Notes: generated by a model not told the origin, from the sequence alone. A DNA stretch of 10,368 bases from Pseudobdellovibrionaceae bacterium (GCA_913774795.1 CAJYIL010000780.1:1-10368), one strand, 5' to 3'. Shown: positions 1 to 8,215, numbered from the stretch's first letter. Made by a program: numbers and translations.

Positions 1-2
1 CG

Positions 3-1916
3 CCAAGCCAATTCCAAAAACTTTTGCATCTGTCTCTTGCGATGCAAGGATTCCCGAGACACTTGGGCATTCACTCGGGCGGCTTCGTCATTAGCAACGA
101 ACCACTGTCAGACATCGTCCCGATCGAGAGTGCAACCAAAGACAAACGCTTCGTCATCCAGTGGAACAAAGACGACATCAACACGCTCGGCCTCATGAAG
201 CTCGACATGCTTTCGCTCGGCATGCTCACGGCCGTTAAGAAGTGCATCGATCTCTTACGCCGACATCGCGACACCCACTGGGACATGTCGCAATTCCCGC
301 ACGGAGATAAACTCACCTACGACATGATCTGCGAAGCCGACACCATCGGCGTCTTCCAGATCGAATCTCGTGCGCAAATGTCGCTCCTTCCTCGCCTACG
401 ACCACGGCAGTACTACGATCTCGTCATCGAAGTCGCGATCGTGAGACCGGGACCGATCGTCGGCGGAATGGTGCACCCGTATCTCAAACGCCGCCACAGC
501 AACGAACCCATCCCGTACGAACATCCAAAACTCGAGCCGATTTTAAAGAAGACGTGCGGAGTGCCGTTGTTCCAAGAGCAAGTCATGCAGATCGCCGTTG
601 AGATCGCCGGCTTCACGCCCGGAGAAGCCGATGAACTCAGACGCGTCGTCTCGAGCGCCTGGAAGAAAAAGCCGGTGATGGATGGCTTAAGACAACGAGT
701 CATCAACGGCATGCTCGCCAACGACGTGAAACAAGAGTACGCGGAGCAAATTTTCAGAACGATCGAGGGTTTCTCGTCTTACGGGTTCCCGGAGAGCCAT
801 GCGGCTTCGTTTGCGCTCATCACCTACATCAGCTGTTACTTGAAGATGCATCACCCCGATCTCTTCGCGTGTGCGCTTCTCAACTCTCAACCGATGGGAT
901 TCTATTCTCCACGGCAGCTCATCGCCGACGCCCAGAGACACGGTGTTAAGTTTCATCCACTCGACGTGCAGTGGTCACACTGGGAGTACGTCATGCGCGA
1001 ACGAAACAGCGACGACCATTATCCGTCGCCTCTTCCTTCGATCGATAAACCGCAAGGTCCGCGGCATGATCCGCTTCAATCATTCAACTTCGCCGACGAA
1101 CGCATCACGTTCGCGGAGAAGCCACTCGATGTGCGCGTGGGATTCAACTCCGTCTACGGCATCAAAGAAGCCCACGTCGCAAGACTCGTCGAAGAACGAG
1201 AGCGCGGCGGTCTCTACGCAAGCCTCACCGATTTCATCCGGAGAACGCGACTCCCGAAATCGACGCTCATTCGCTTGGCCGCGGCCGGAGCCCTGCAATC
1301 GATTTGCGTCACCGATCAACTCGATCACTCAAATCAAGGTGCGGGCACATCGCCGCGCGAACTGATGTGGGTGATTCAAGGGCTCAACTTTGACGAGAAA
1401 AGTTTGTTCTTCGGCGAACAGTCGGGCCTTGATGACGACCGTCTCACGTTCGAAACCCAAGAGGTACCGGCGGAGAATGAGTGGCAAGAGATTCAGCGCG
1501 AATACCAAACGAAAGGGTTCTCGCTCGAGTCACATCCGATGGCGGTCTTGCGACCGCAGCTTGAACAGTCGCGCACGCGTTACATCCGTGCTGGCGATCT
1601 CAAGAAGTTCAAGCATCGCACTCCGCTCAGAGTTGCGGGCCTCATCAGCCTTTTGCAGAAACCTCCGACCGCCAAAGGCATGGCCTTCGCTTCGATCGAA
1701 GATGAAACCGGCATCATGAATGTCGTGATCACACCTGACATCTACGCGCGCTGCCGCCTCGTGATCATGGGACAACCCCTGCTCGAGGTCGACGGCTGGC
1801 TTGAATGCCACCAAGGTGTGTACAATATCAAGGCTCAAGACGTGCGCCCGCTTGTGCGCACCGCTCTTCCGGCCAAACTCCACGCCGCTGAAGTTTCGTA
1901 CGGGAAGAACATTTAG
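3..1916 (+). CDS. dnaE2: Error-prone DNA polymerase DnaE2 (ImuC), C-terminal part, 5' cut by window edge
   Basis: This is the C-terminal ~637 residues of a C-family polymerase that normally has about 1,050. The frame is open to the left edge, so the TTG at 24 is not a real start. DnaE2 does SOS mutagenesis and lesion bypass with ImuA' and ImuB in the cytoplasm. Counting from codon 24, the sequence shows HLGIHSGGF near residue 13, the third palm aspartate in GLMKLDMLSLG (D61, at 204-206), and the DnaE2-typical blocks GVFQIESRAQMSLLPRLRP, EVAIVRPGPI, PLFQEQVMQIA, GFTPGEADELRR and YGFPESHAASFAL. A helix-hairpin-helix region follows, then an OB fold from about residue 535 (LRVAGLISLLQKP, FASIEDETGIMNVV). 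SLFFGEQ lies where a clamp-binding motif is often found (inference). The PHP domain and first two catalytic aspartates lie off the window. About 35 extra residues sit near residues 325-369. Replicative DnaE1 is excluded by the ESRAQM and PRLRP blocks and the short C-terminus. Confidence 0.96.
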   Translation, partial: PSQFQKLLHLSLAMQGFPRHLGIHSGGFVISNEPLSDIVPIESATKDKRFVIQWNKDDINTLGLMKLDMLSLGMLTAVKKCIDLLRRHRDTHWDMSQFPHGDKLTYDMICEADTIGVFQIESRAQMSLLPRLRPRQYYDLVIEVAIVRPGPIVGGMVHPYLKRRHSNEPIPYEHPKLEPILKKTCGVPLFQEQVMQIAVEIAGFTPGEADELRRVVSSAWKKKPVMDGLRQRVINGMLANDVKQEYAEQIFRTIEGFSSYGFPESHAASFALITYISCYLKMHHPDLFACALLNSQPMGFYSPRQLIADAQRHGVKFHPLDVQWSHWEYVMRERNSDDHYPSPLPSIDKPQGPRHDPLQSFNFADERITFAEKPLDVRVGFNSVYGIKEAHVARLVEERERGGLYASLTDFIRRTRLPKSTLIRLAAAGALQSICVTDQLDHSNQGAGTSPRELMWVIQGLNFDEKSLFFGEQSGLDDDRLTFETQEVPAENEWQEIQREYQTKGFSLESHPMAVLRPQLEQSRTRYIRAGDLKKFKHRTPLRVAGLISLLQKPPTAKGMAFASIEDETGIMNVVITPDIYARCRLVIMGQPLLEVDGWLECHQGVYNIKAQDVRPLVRTALPAKLHAAEVSYGKNI

Positions 1917-1934
1917 GCGTAAGGGGCGCGCTCG

Positions 1935-1954
1935 CTTTGCCGCCCTCGGCGAAG
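1935..1954 (+). other. Small hairpin downstream of dnaE2
   Basis: CTTTGCCG (1935-1942) and CGGCGAAG (1947-1954) form an 8-bp stem with one G-U pair and a 4-base loop, 18 bases after the dnaE2 stop. No U-run follows, so it is at best a weak or Rho-assisted stop or an mRNA 3'-end protector. In this base composition it could be chance. Confidence 0.3.
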
Positions 1955-1999
1955 GTCCAGACGACCACACAACGCACAGCGCGCAAACCCGAGCGAACC

Positions 2000-2030
2000 T
2001 GTACACCCCCGCGAAGAAGCACGTTACCAT
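2000..2030 (+). promoter_or_regulatory. Possible promoter of the transporter operon
   Basis: TGTACA (2000-2005) and TACCAT (2025-2030) each match the sigma-70 consensus at four of six positions. Their spacing of 19 bases is longer than ideal. It is the best candidate I found between dnaE2 and the transporter genes, and it would give a leader of roughly 17 bases before the upstream reading frame at 2054. Read-through from dnaE2 is an equally open possibility. Confidence 0.25.
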
Positions 2031-2053
2031 CGGAGTCGACCCAAAAGGAGCCC

Positions 2054-2092
2054 ATGGACCCTGACCCTGCCACTACACGAGTTTGCGCGTGA
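2054..2092 (+). CDS. 12-codon upstream reading frame, possible leader peptide
   Basis: AAAAGGAG (2043-2050) lies three bases before an ATG that opens a 12-codon frame, MDPDPATTRVCA, ending at TGA 2090-2092. The stop overlaps the GTG start of the next gene in a GTGA arrangement (2089-2092), the usual geometry for translational coupling. The 3-base Shine-Dalgarno spacing is tight but workable. The cation-transporter frame has a stop at 2062-2064, so this ATG cannot be that gene's start without a frameshift. I infer that ribosomes load here and re-initiate on the transporter. The peptide may have no function of its own. I see no run of regulatory codons that would suggest classical attenuation. 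The alternative is a chance ATG behind a purine stretch. Confidence 0.4.
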   Translation: MDPDPATTRVCA

Positions 2093-3096
2093 GAACGATC
2101 AAAGCCGATCAATCCCTTCGCGCGGTTTTAGCCGCCGTTATCGGAAACAGTCTCGTTACGGCCGCGAAGTTCGTTGCCTGGGCGCTCACCTTCTCGCCAT
2201 CGCTCCTCGCTGAATCCATTCACTCGCTCGCCGACACGTTAAACCAAGTGTTGCTCTTCGTCGGCATTCGCCACGGAGAAGGCAAACCGACTGCGGCTTA
2301 CCCATTCGGTAAAGGCCGTGCGCGCTACATCTGGAACCTCGTTAGCGCGATGGGCATCTTCTTCGTCGGCTTCGGTTTCACGACGTACCATGGCTTGAGC
2401 AAATTCCTAGAAGCCGACAAACATGATCCGGTCAGCGATAGCCCGATTCCGCTGATCGTCTTGGGATTAAGCTTGCTCGTCGAAGGCTACACGCTTTTCA
2501 TCGCATTTAAGTCGGTGAACGAAGCTCGAGGTGAAAGACCGTTTTGGCAATACGTGATTCACGGAGATGATCCGACCGGAGTCGCCGTTCTTCTCGAAGA
2601 CGCGATCGCGGTCACCGGCGTTTTCGTCGCGTTCATCTCGTACTATCTCTCGCGAGAACTTCAATCGCCGTTCCCGGATGCGATCGGCGCAATCATCGTC
2701 GGCTGTCTCTTAGGAGTGATGGCCGTCATGCTCGCCATCGCCAACGGCCGCATCCTCATGGGTGTGAGTGCATCGGTCGACGAAGAAGAAGCGATTCGCG
2801 AATACTTGCAAGCCTATCCCTCTGTTGAACGCGTCGTGAGCATGAAGACAGCCGTCATGGCTCCCGGCTCTTTGCGTTTGGCTCTCGAAATCGAATTCCA
2901 CGGCGGCATCATCATCTCTCGCGAACAAATCGAAAGAGATGCGGGCCGCATTCGTGACGGAGAAGATCCAACCTACATCTTGTTCGAAACTGCTGAGCGC
3001 ATGGTTCGCGTCGTCGGCCGCGAGATCAACAAACTCGAACAAGATCTCGTCGAAGAATTCCCGCAAATCCACGTGGTCGATCTCGAAGTCAACTAA
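2089..3096 (+). CDS. Cation diffusion facilitator (CDF, SLC30A9/ZnT9-like) transporter
   Basis: This 335-residue inner-membrane protein belongs to the cation diffusion facilitator family, which exports Zn2+ or related divalent metals in exchange for protons. Helix 1 covers about residues 10-33. Helix 2 carries HSLAD (H45, D49), the family metal-site HxxxD. YPFGKGRARYIW (71-82) is the conserved loop before helix 3. Helix 5 has DPTGVAVLLEDA (E170, D171), as in the ZnT9-like branch, where the second His of the bacterial YiiP site is replaced. The hydrophilic C-terminal ~100 residues resemble the CDF cytoplasmic dimerisation domain. I chose GTG 2089 over TTG 2083 because GAG at 2079-2081 is seven bases upstream and the GTG overlaps the upstream frame's stop. 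The downstream permease begins three bases after this stop, suggesting one operon. The family is well supported, but the metal is not known. Confidence 0.9.
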   Translation: MRTIKADQSLRAVLAAVIGNSLVTAAKFVAWALTFSPSLLAESIHSLADTLNQVLLFVGIRHGEGKPTAAYPFGKGRARYIWNLVSAMGIFFVGFGFTTYHGLSKFLEADKHDPVSDSPIPLIVLGLSLLVEGYTLFIAFKSVNEARGERPFWQYVIHGDDPTGVAVLLEDAIAVTGVFVAFISYYLSRELQSPFPDAIGAIIVGCLLGVMAVMLAIANGRILMGVSASVDEEEAIREYLQAYPSVERVVSMKTAVMAPGSLRLALEIEFHGGIIISREQIERDAGRIRDGEDPTYILFETAERMVRVVGREINKLEQDLVEEFPQIHVVDLEVN

Positions 3097-3099
3097 CCC

Positions 3100-3990
3100 G
3101 TGACACCGCAACACTACGCTCTTCTTCTCACCCTCGGATCAACGCTCGCGTTCTCCGCGAGCTCTCTCGTGTACGCCGAGTTCTCAAGCCGCGTGTCGGT
3201 CCTGTGGATGAACTGCTTCAAATGCCTCTTCGCATTCGTGCTCCTCATTCTCACGCTCCCGCTCATGGGCGGATGGCACACCCCCGAACCCAAAGTCGTG
3301 GCCCTCTTCCTCACGAGCGGACTCATCGGCCTCAACATCGCCGATCTGTTTTTGCTTAAGGCCTTCACCAAACTCGGTGCGGCCCGAACTCTCATGCTCT
3401 ACGGCTTTCAACCGATCATCACCGGCATCGGTGCGCACCTTCTCTTCAATCAGGAGCTGAATCCGACCAAACTCATCGCGGTCTTTTTCATGATCGCGTG
3501 CCTTTTCACGATGAGTCTCGAGAACTACCGAGCTCACAAAAATTGGGCGATCGCAGGTCTTCTTCTCGCTCTGGCCGGAGTCACACTGGATGCCTGCGGA
3601 GTTCTGATCACCCGCACCGCCTTCGAATCGACGCAAGCGATGACGCCGGTCGAATCTCACTTCTACCGCTGCCTCGGAGCCCTGATTGGTTTTGCGGTGA
3701 TGGCTCTTTTCAAACCGCTTCCGTTGATTTCAGGATTCACACGCTGGCCCGCGAAGACGCGCCTCCTGATTTTGGCGGCGTGTTTTGGCGGAACTTATCT
3801 CTCCCTCCTCCTCTACCTCAACGCCGTAAAGTTCGGGCATCTCGCAAGCTTAGCGGGTATTACGATCACCGGCCCGATGTTCGCGACCACCCTGGAATGC
3901 ATCGTGAAGAAGAAGGCCCCAAGCCGCTATCTGCTGACGGCTTTTGGCTTCTTCGCGGTCGGCTTTTACATCCTGATTTCGGCTGCCTAG
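3100..3990 (+). CDS. EamA-family (drug/metabolite transporter superfamily) permease
   Basis: This 296-residue, very hydrophobic protein has about ten predicted membrane helices in two related halves, the usual size and plan of EamA (DUF6) permeases. The conserved end of the first repeat is clear: GAARTLMLYGFQPIIT, then a helix with an FNQEL turn (about residues 104-128). The second repeat shows the matching GHLASLAGITITGPMFAT region followed by a short basic loop (VKKKAP) and the last helix. Family members export amino acids, metabolites or drugs, and the substrate cannot be read from sequence. The GTG start lies three bases after the CDF stop with no recognisable Shine-Dalgarno, so translation probably depends on ribosomes finishing the CDF gene. 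Co-transcription with a metal exporter does not by itself show a shared substrate. Confidence 0.88.
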   Translation: MTPQHYALLLTLGSTLAFSASSLVYAEFSSRVSVLWMNCFKCLFAFVLLILTLPLMGGWHTPEPKVVALFLTSGLIGLNIADLFLLKAFTKLGAARTLMLYGFQPIITGIGAHLLFNQELNPTKLIAVFFMIACLFTMSLENYRAHKNWAIAGLLLALAGVTLDACGVLITRTAFESTQAMTPVESHFYRCLGALIGFAVMALFKPLPLISGFTRWPAKTRLLILAACFGGTYLSLLLYLNAVKFGHLASLAGITITGPMFATTLECIVKKKAPSRYLLTAFGFFAVGFYILISAA

Positions 3991-4016
3991 ATATCCGGAA
4001 AATCCCCTGCTAAATT
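3988..4016 (+). promoter_or_regulatory. Promoter of the M3 oligoendopeptidase gene, leaderless geometry
   Basis: TAGATA (3988-3993, four of six -35 matches) and TAAATT (4011-4016, four of six -10 matches) are exactly 17 bases apart. TG at 4008-4009 makes an extended -10. Six bases then separate the -10 box from the ATG at 4023, so the expected transcription start falls on or beside the start codon. No Shine-Dalgarno is present there. The -35 box overlaps the stop codon of the EamA gene. Confidence 0.5.
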
Positions 4017-4022
4017 GCCCCC

Positions 4023-5867
4023 ATGGCGACTTCTACGAACTTCGTTTCTCCGACCGAAATCGACTATTCAGGCCCCTCCTGGAATAACTCAAACGAATAT
4101 CCATCCCTGACGTCGAATGAGTTCGCGTACGATCAGCATCAGCTCGATGTCATTCTCGCGCACATCAAAGAATCGCTCACGGGTCTCTTCGAACTCCCGG
4201 AGTCGGAGCAAGTCACGCGCCTTCAAGCGATCTGCGAGATGGAAGAGCAAGCGACGATTCTGATTTCGAATATGCGCACGTTCGCGTCGTGTCTCTCGTG
4301 CGTCGACGGAACAAACAAAGAAGCCCACGCCGCCGAGATGAAACTTTCTGATCTCGCAGGTCAGCTTGAAGCGCTCGTGAAGCCCGTCGACGTGTTTCTC
4401 ATGACCGCGCCGGAGAGTCTTCTCGAAAAATACTTCGCGCACGCACACGTGAAGCCGACCGAGTTCTCGCTTCGGTACCGCCGCACGAAATCCGATCAGC
4501 TTCTCACTGACGCCGAAGAAGCGTTGATTGCCCGCCTCAAATCCAACGGCCCTCTCGCGTTCGGCGCGATGTACGAACAGATCGCTTCGACCACGCGTTG
4601 CCACTTCGAAGATCCCGCGACCGGCAAATTCCGTGAGGTGGGTCTCGCCGAGGCCGCCGGCCTCTTGAGAAGCAACGACGAAAAGACGCGCCGAAATGCG
4701 TGGCATGCCATTCAACAAGGTTGGCGCGCAAACGAAGTCGCCGCATCAACTGTACTGAACGCCCTTGCAGGCTGGAGACTCGAACTCGCCGCGCAAAGAT
4801 CAAAGGCGGCAGGTCGCGAAATTCACTTCCTCGATCAGTCTCTCCACGAAGCTCGCATCTCGCGCGCGACACTCGATGCGATGATGTCGGCCGTCGGCTC
4901 GCAAAAAGATGTTGGCAGGAGAGCGCTCCGGGCTCTCGCAAAAAACCAAGGCAAAGCCAAACTCGATCCTTGGGACTTGCTCGCTCCCGCAAAGACCGAT
5001 GCGCACGATTCACGCCTCACGTTCGAAAAAGGTCTCGGTCTTATTTCAGAAGCCTTCGACGAAGTTCACCCCGATCTCCGTGACTTCGTCTCGACGATGA
5101 AGAAGAACCGCTGGATCGAAGGTCGTCAGCTTCCGAACAAACGCCCGGGCGCTTTTCAAACCGAGTACGCAAAATCAAATTCGCCGCGCGTTTACCAAAC
5201 GTACATGGGATCACTCGATGACGTGAGAACCCTCGCGCACGAACTCGGTCACGCGTACCACTCGTGGGTCATGCGTGATCTGCCTTTCCCGGCGAAGATG
5301 TACCCGATGACGCTCGCCGAAACCGCGAGCATTTTCGGCGAGACCGCGTTTGCTGATCATCTCGTCGCAAAGGCCGGCAATAATCGACAGGCTGCCATCG
5401 AGATTACGTACCAGAACGCCGAATCCGCAGCAGCTTACCTTATCAATATTCCGGCGCGTTTTGAATTCGAGACGAAGTTTTACGAACGCCGCAAGCAAGG
5501 CTACGTGAGTGCCGATGAACTCGGTGAACTCATGAACGATGCGTGGAGTTCTTGGTACGGAGATACGCTCACTCAGAACGACAAACTCTTCTGGATGACG
5601 AAGGCGCACTTCTCGATCGCCGAAGTCAGCTTCTACAATTACCCGTATACGTTCGGTGCATTGTTCGCTCTCGGAATTTACGCTTTGAAAGCCGAGCGCG
5701 GCCCCGAATTTTGGCCCGCGTACAACGCTCTTCTAAGAGATACCGGCCGTATGACGGCCGAAGACTTGGCGATGAAGCACTTGGGCGTCGATCTCACGAA
5801 GCCTGAGTTCTGGCTCAAGTCCATCGCCATTCTCGACGCACAAATCAGCGCGTTTGAAAATTACTGA
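4023..5867 (+). CDS. pepF: Oligoendopeptidase, PepF/M3 zinc metallopeptidase family
   Basis: This 614-residue cytoplasmic metallopeptidase has the normal PepF length of about 600. It has no signal peptide or membrane segment. The zinc site is explicit: HELGH at residues 406-410 (H406, catalytic E407, H410) and the third ligand in LAETASIFGE (about E433), the M3 spacing. FYNYPYTFGALFALGIYA near residues 536-553 is the conserved segment with active-site tyrosines. The N-terminal two thirds is the helical lid; WNNSNEYPSL near residue 20 matches the family's W-x-L-YPS-like start. M3 enzymes cut short peptides, roughly 5-20 residues, and here would recycle peptides in the cytosol (inference). It has its own promoter and may be translated without a leader. 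Its last seven bases overlap the end of the convergent lipoprotein gene. The exact M3 subfamily is less certain than the family. Confidence 0.94.
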   Translation: MATSTNFVSPTEIDYSGPSWNNSNEYPSLTSNEFAYDQHQLDVILAHIKESLTGLFELPESEQVTRLQAICEMEEQATILISNMRTFASCLSCVDGTNKEAHAAEMKLSDLAGQLEALVKPVDVFLMTAPESLLEKYFAHAHVKPTEFSLRYRRTKSDQLLTDAEEALIARLKSNGPLAFGAMYEQIASTTRCHFEDPATGKFREVGLAEAAGLLRSNDEKTRRNAWHAIQQGWRANEVAASTVLNALAGWRLELAAQRSKAAGREIHFLDQSLHEARISRATLDAMMSAVGSQKDVGRRALRALAKNQGKAKLDPWDLLAPAKTDAHDSRLTFEKGLGLISEAFDEVHPDLRDFVSTMKKNRWIEGRQLPNKRPGAFQTEYAKSNSPRVYQTYMGSLDDVRTLAHELGHAYHSWVMRDLPFPAKMYPMTLAETASIFGETAFADHLVAKAGNNRQAAIEITYQNAESAAAYLINIPARFEFETKFYERRKQGYVSADELGELMNDAWSSWYGDTLTQNDKLFWMTKAHFSIAEVSFYNYPYTFGALFALGIYALKAERGPEFWPAYNALLRDTGRMTAEDLAMKHLGVDLTKPEFWLKSIAILDAQISAFENY

Positions 5868-8215
5868 GCGACCGGATTCACCGGTACGGTGACGCCTTCG
5901 ACCGGAAGAGTCACCGTAGCCGCGGCCGTTGCCGCCGCCGTGGCCGACGCACTCTTTAGCGCTCCCACCACTTGCAGAAGCTTAAGACGGTCTGCAGTGA
6001 CCTTTTTCCACTTGTCTGGGAAAAGTGTCCAGATCAAGAAGCTTGCTTTATCGCCCAACGACGTCGGCGCTTTCCCGTTCTTCAAGATATACATGTAAAG
6101 CGCGTTGATCTTTTTGTCCGACGTAAAGCCCGAAGCTTTTACGAGCAACGCCTTGAAAAGCGGGAGCGCGTTTTGCGCCTCGTTGTAGTCGATCAATCCA
6201 TCGCGATTTGCATCGTAACGCACGTACAACGATTCGATATACTGCTGAACCATCGTCATCCGCGTGATGTCTGAAGTTGAAATCGGATCACTGCTGAAGC
6301 CGTTCGTACGAGCGGCTTTCTCGAGATTCGTTTCCATCGCATCCCAGCCATTCACTCCCGCATCTTTTTGCGTCTTCACCCACCAAGGAAGTTCTTGGTG
6401 AACTTCAGCGTACTTTTGACCGTATCGCGCACGGAAGCAGTTGATGTCCATGGTCGGTCGATTAAATCCATCGACACCGACACGAGGACAACGCTCGAGA
6501 GCTTCGTTGTACATACGCGAGCTCATCACGCCGCCGCCCAAGAGATACGCAAGGTAGTCATAGACTTCGCTGTAAGACATGAAGTCGTCGTTAACGGCCG
6601 AGAGCATGAACATGTTCGACTCATCGAACGATGTACGCCACAGATCGTCGTCTTTGGGTTCGAGGAGCTGGAGATCAAAACCGAGAGCCGCGATGTCTTT
6701 GAAGAACGCTTTCACTTGCGTGTCTTTCAAACCTGAAAATTTGTTTGCTGCTGCATCGGTTGCATAACCTTGAACAAGCAAGCGAGTGGCGACGCTCTGC
6801 CAATTCAACCGCGTGAACGCTTTTTCATTCATCGGGAGGTACGACAGCCGGTTATCAAAAACGACGGTGCCATTATCGCGATAAGAGAGTGGCGACGCGA
6901 GCGTGACGAGCTTCGTGATATCAGCGGCGGCCGCTACCGCGACTGGCGTCGATGCGGCCGGCAGCCCTTGCCAAGTCGTGACGAACGTTTTCCACGGAGG
7001 CGTCGGCGATCCTGATCGCGACTCGACCGCATCCCAACGAGCCTGCATCTCCAAGAACGCAGCTCCTTGCAAACGAATACGCTCGAGGATCGTCGCGTTT
7101 AAGCCCGTGACTTTCGGTCGTGATCCGCTGCTCGCCGGATTAAACAGCGTCGAGAACATCGTTCGCACGAGGCCCTTCAATGTCGACTCGCGCAAATCTT
7201 CGGGGACGAACTCGAGTCGAATCGCTTCGTCGATGGCCGCATCGATTTGCGGGTACGCGATCACTTTGGATTTCTTAGCCTCGATACCTGAACGAATGAT
7301 CGAGATCGCCTCGTCCCAAGAGGCACGCAGCTGCGCGAGCCCCGCGCCCGTGAGCAACCGTTGTTTCGCCATCAAATACTGCTGGCGGAGAATCAAAGCG
7401 TAAACGCGGCCGGCGCCGACCATGAGAGGCTGCCACTCCGCAGGTGCGATCGCTTCTCCGGGAGGATTCAAGACAAGCGCCTTGATCACCGCAAACGTCG
7501 GCAGATACTCGAGCGTTTTTTCAAGACCGCTCCAGTCTTTAAACAGTGGTTTCACCTCGAGAACGAGCGTCGCGAAATTCTGTGTTGAGTACGACTCGGT
7601 CCCGCGGCCCAGCAAAGTCCCAAGAACGCCAATCGACGAACGGAACTGCGCGATCGCGGCTTCGGCTTCGACCCGATTTGCGAGCGCTTCGTCGACCGTT
7701 ACTTTTTGAGTGACATACTTCACGTACGGAAGAAGTTTGAGGGTTTCGGAGCGCAGAACTAAAATGATTTGCTGCGCTTGCGCGATCTCGGCTTTCGTTA
7801 AGCGGTCATTGGCTCCGCCGAGCAGAAGTTGTTTTGCGCGCATGATCTCGGCCAAAAAGGCGTCGCTCACTTTAAAATCTGCGAGATAATAAGTTTCAAG
7901 GAATGTGCGGAGTTCGCGATTCGTAAAGTAATCCGGATTTGCTCCGCGGGTCGCCGTTGTGAATTTCATCAACGCACCCGAAATACAATCCCAAGCGAGC
8001 GCGACTTCGTCGGCATTTGCTTTGCTCTCGAAGTAATTCTGAATCGCCGGAATCGCTTGTTGGGTTAGACAAGCTTCCTCGGGAAGTGTCAGTTTCAACG
8101 GACCCTTGTCGGCGGGAGTATCGTTTGTCCCGAGTGAACAACCTGCGATCGAAATCGTCAAACCGACCAAACAGGTCAACGACGTGATCGCGACTGCAAA
8201 ATGACGGAAGCCCAT
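5861..8215 (-). CDS. Long putative lipoprotein with a C-terminal EF-hand, unknown function
   Basis: The product is 784 residues long. A type II signal peptide fits: a short basic start (MGFRH), a hydrophobic stretch, and lipobox SIAGC with Cys26. Ser at +2 points to the outer membrane by the usual rule. The long middle is mostly helical, with no motif I recognise. Two cysteines in ALERCPRVG and DINCFRARY could form a disulfide. A canonical EF-hand loop, DANRDGLIDYNE, lies at residues 668-679 (D1, N3, D5, G6, I8, D9, E12), preceded by a helix (MVQQYIESLY). I see no second canonical loop, though the following helix and LKNGKAP may be a degenerate partner. The tail is low-complexity Ala/Thr then Val/Pro. 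I chose ATG 8215 because AGGGGG precedes it and the signal peptide starts there; a TTG at 8254 lies inside the promoter. Calcium binding is inferred and overall function is unknown. Confidence 0.85.
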   Translation of the reverse strand: MGFRHFAVAITSLTCLVGLTISIAGCSLGTNDTPADKGPLKLTLPEEACLTQQAIPAIQNYFESKANADEVALAWDCISGALMKFTTATRGANPDYFTNRELRTFLETYYLADFKVSDAFLAEIMRAKQLLLGGANDRLTKAEIAQAQQIILVLRSETLKLLPYVKYVTQKVTVDEALANRVEAEAAIAQFRSSIGVLGTLLGRGTESYSTQNFATLVLEVKPLFKDWSGLEKTLEYLPTFAVIKALVLNPPGEAIAPAEWQPLMVGAGRVYALILRQQYLMAKQRLLTGAGLAQLRASWDEAISIIRSGIEAKKSKVIAYPQIDAAIDEAIRLEFVPEDLRESTLKGLVRTMFSTLFNPASSGSRPKVTGLNATILERIRLQGAAFLEMQARWDAVESRSGSPTPPWKTFVTTWQGLPAASTPVAVAAAADITKLVTLASPLSYRDNGTVVFDNRLSYLPMNEKAFTRLNWQSVATRLLVQGYATDAAANKFSGLKDTQVKAFFKDIAALGFDLQLLEPKDDDLWRTSFDESNMFMLSAVNDDFMSYSEVYDYLAYLLGGGVMSSRMYNEALERCPRVGVDGFNRPTMDINCFRARYGQKYAEVHQELPWWVKTQKDAGVNGWDAMETNLEKAARTNGFSSDPISTSDITRMTMVQQYIESLYVRYDANRDGLIDYNEAQNALPLFKALLVKASGFTSDKKINALYMYILKNGKAPTSLGDKASFLIWTLFPDKWKKVTADRLKLLQVVGALKSASATAAATAAATVTLPVEGVTVPVNPVAQ

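Noticed and set aside
1530..2112. Overlapping minus-strand frames across the end of dnaE2 and the following gap
   Set aside because: They are open because of low stop density in this base composition. They have no Shine-Dalgarno or domain, and they conflict with dnaE2 and the CDF start region.
4089..4718. A 209-codon open frame on the minus strand inside the oligoendopeptidase gene
   Set aside because: It lies opposite a gene with a clear family match. Its Arg/Glu/Phe-rich composition is what the complement of this codon usage gives, and it has no ribosome site or recognisable motif.
5864..5953. Low-complexity GCC/GCG/ACG-rich stretch at the end of the lipoprotein gene, first read as a DNA repeat
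   Set aside because: It simply encodes the Ala/Thr and Val/Pro tail. No exact tandem unit repeats often enough to call a repeat element.
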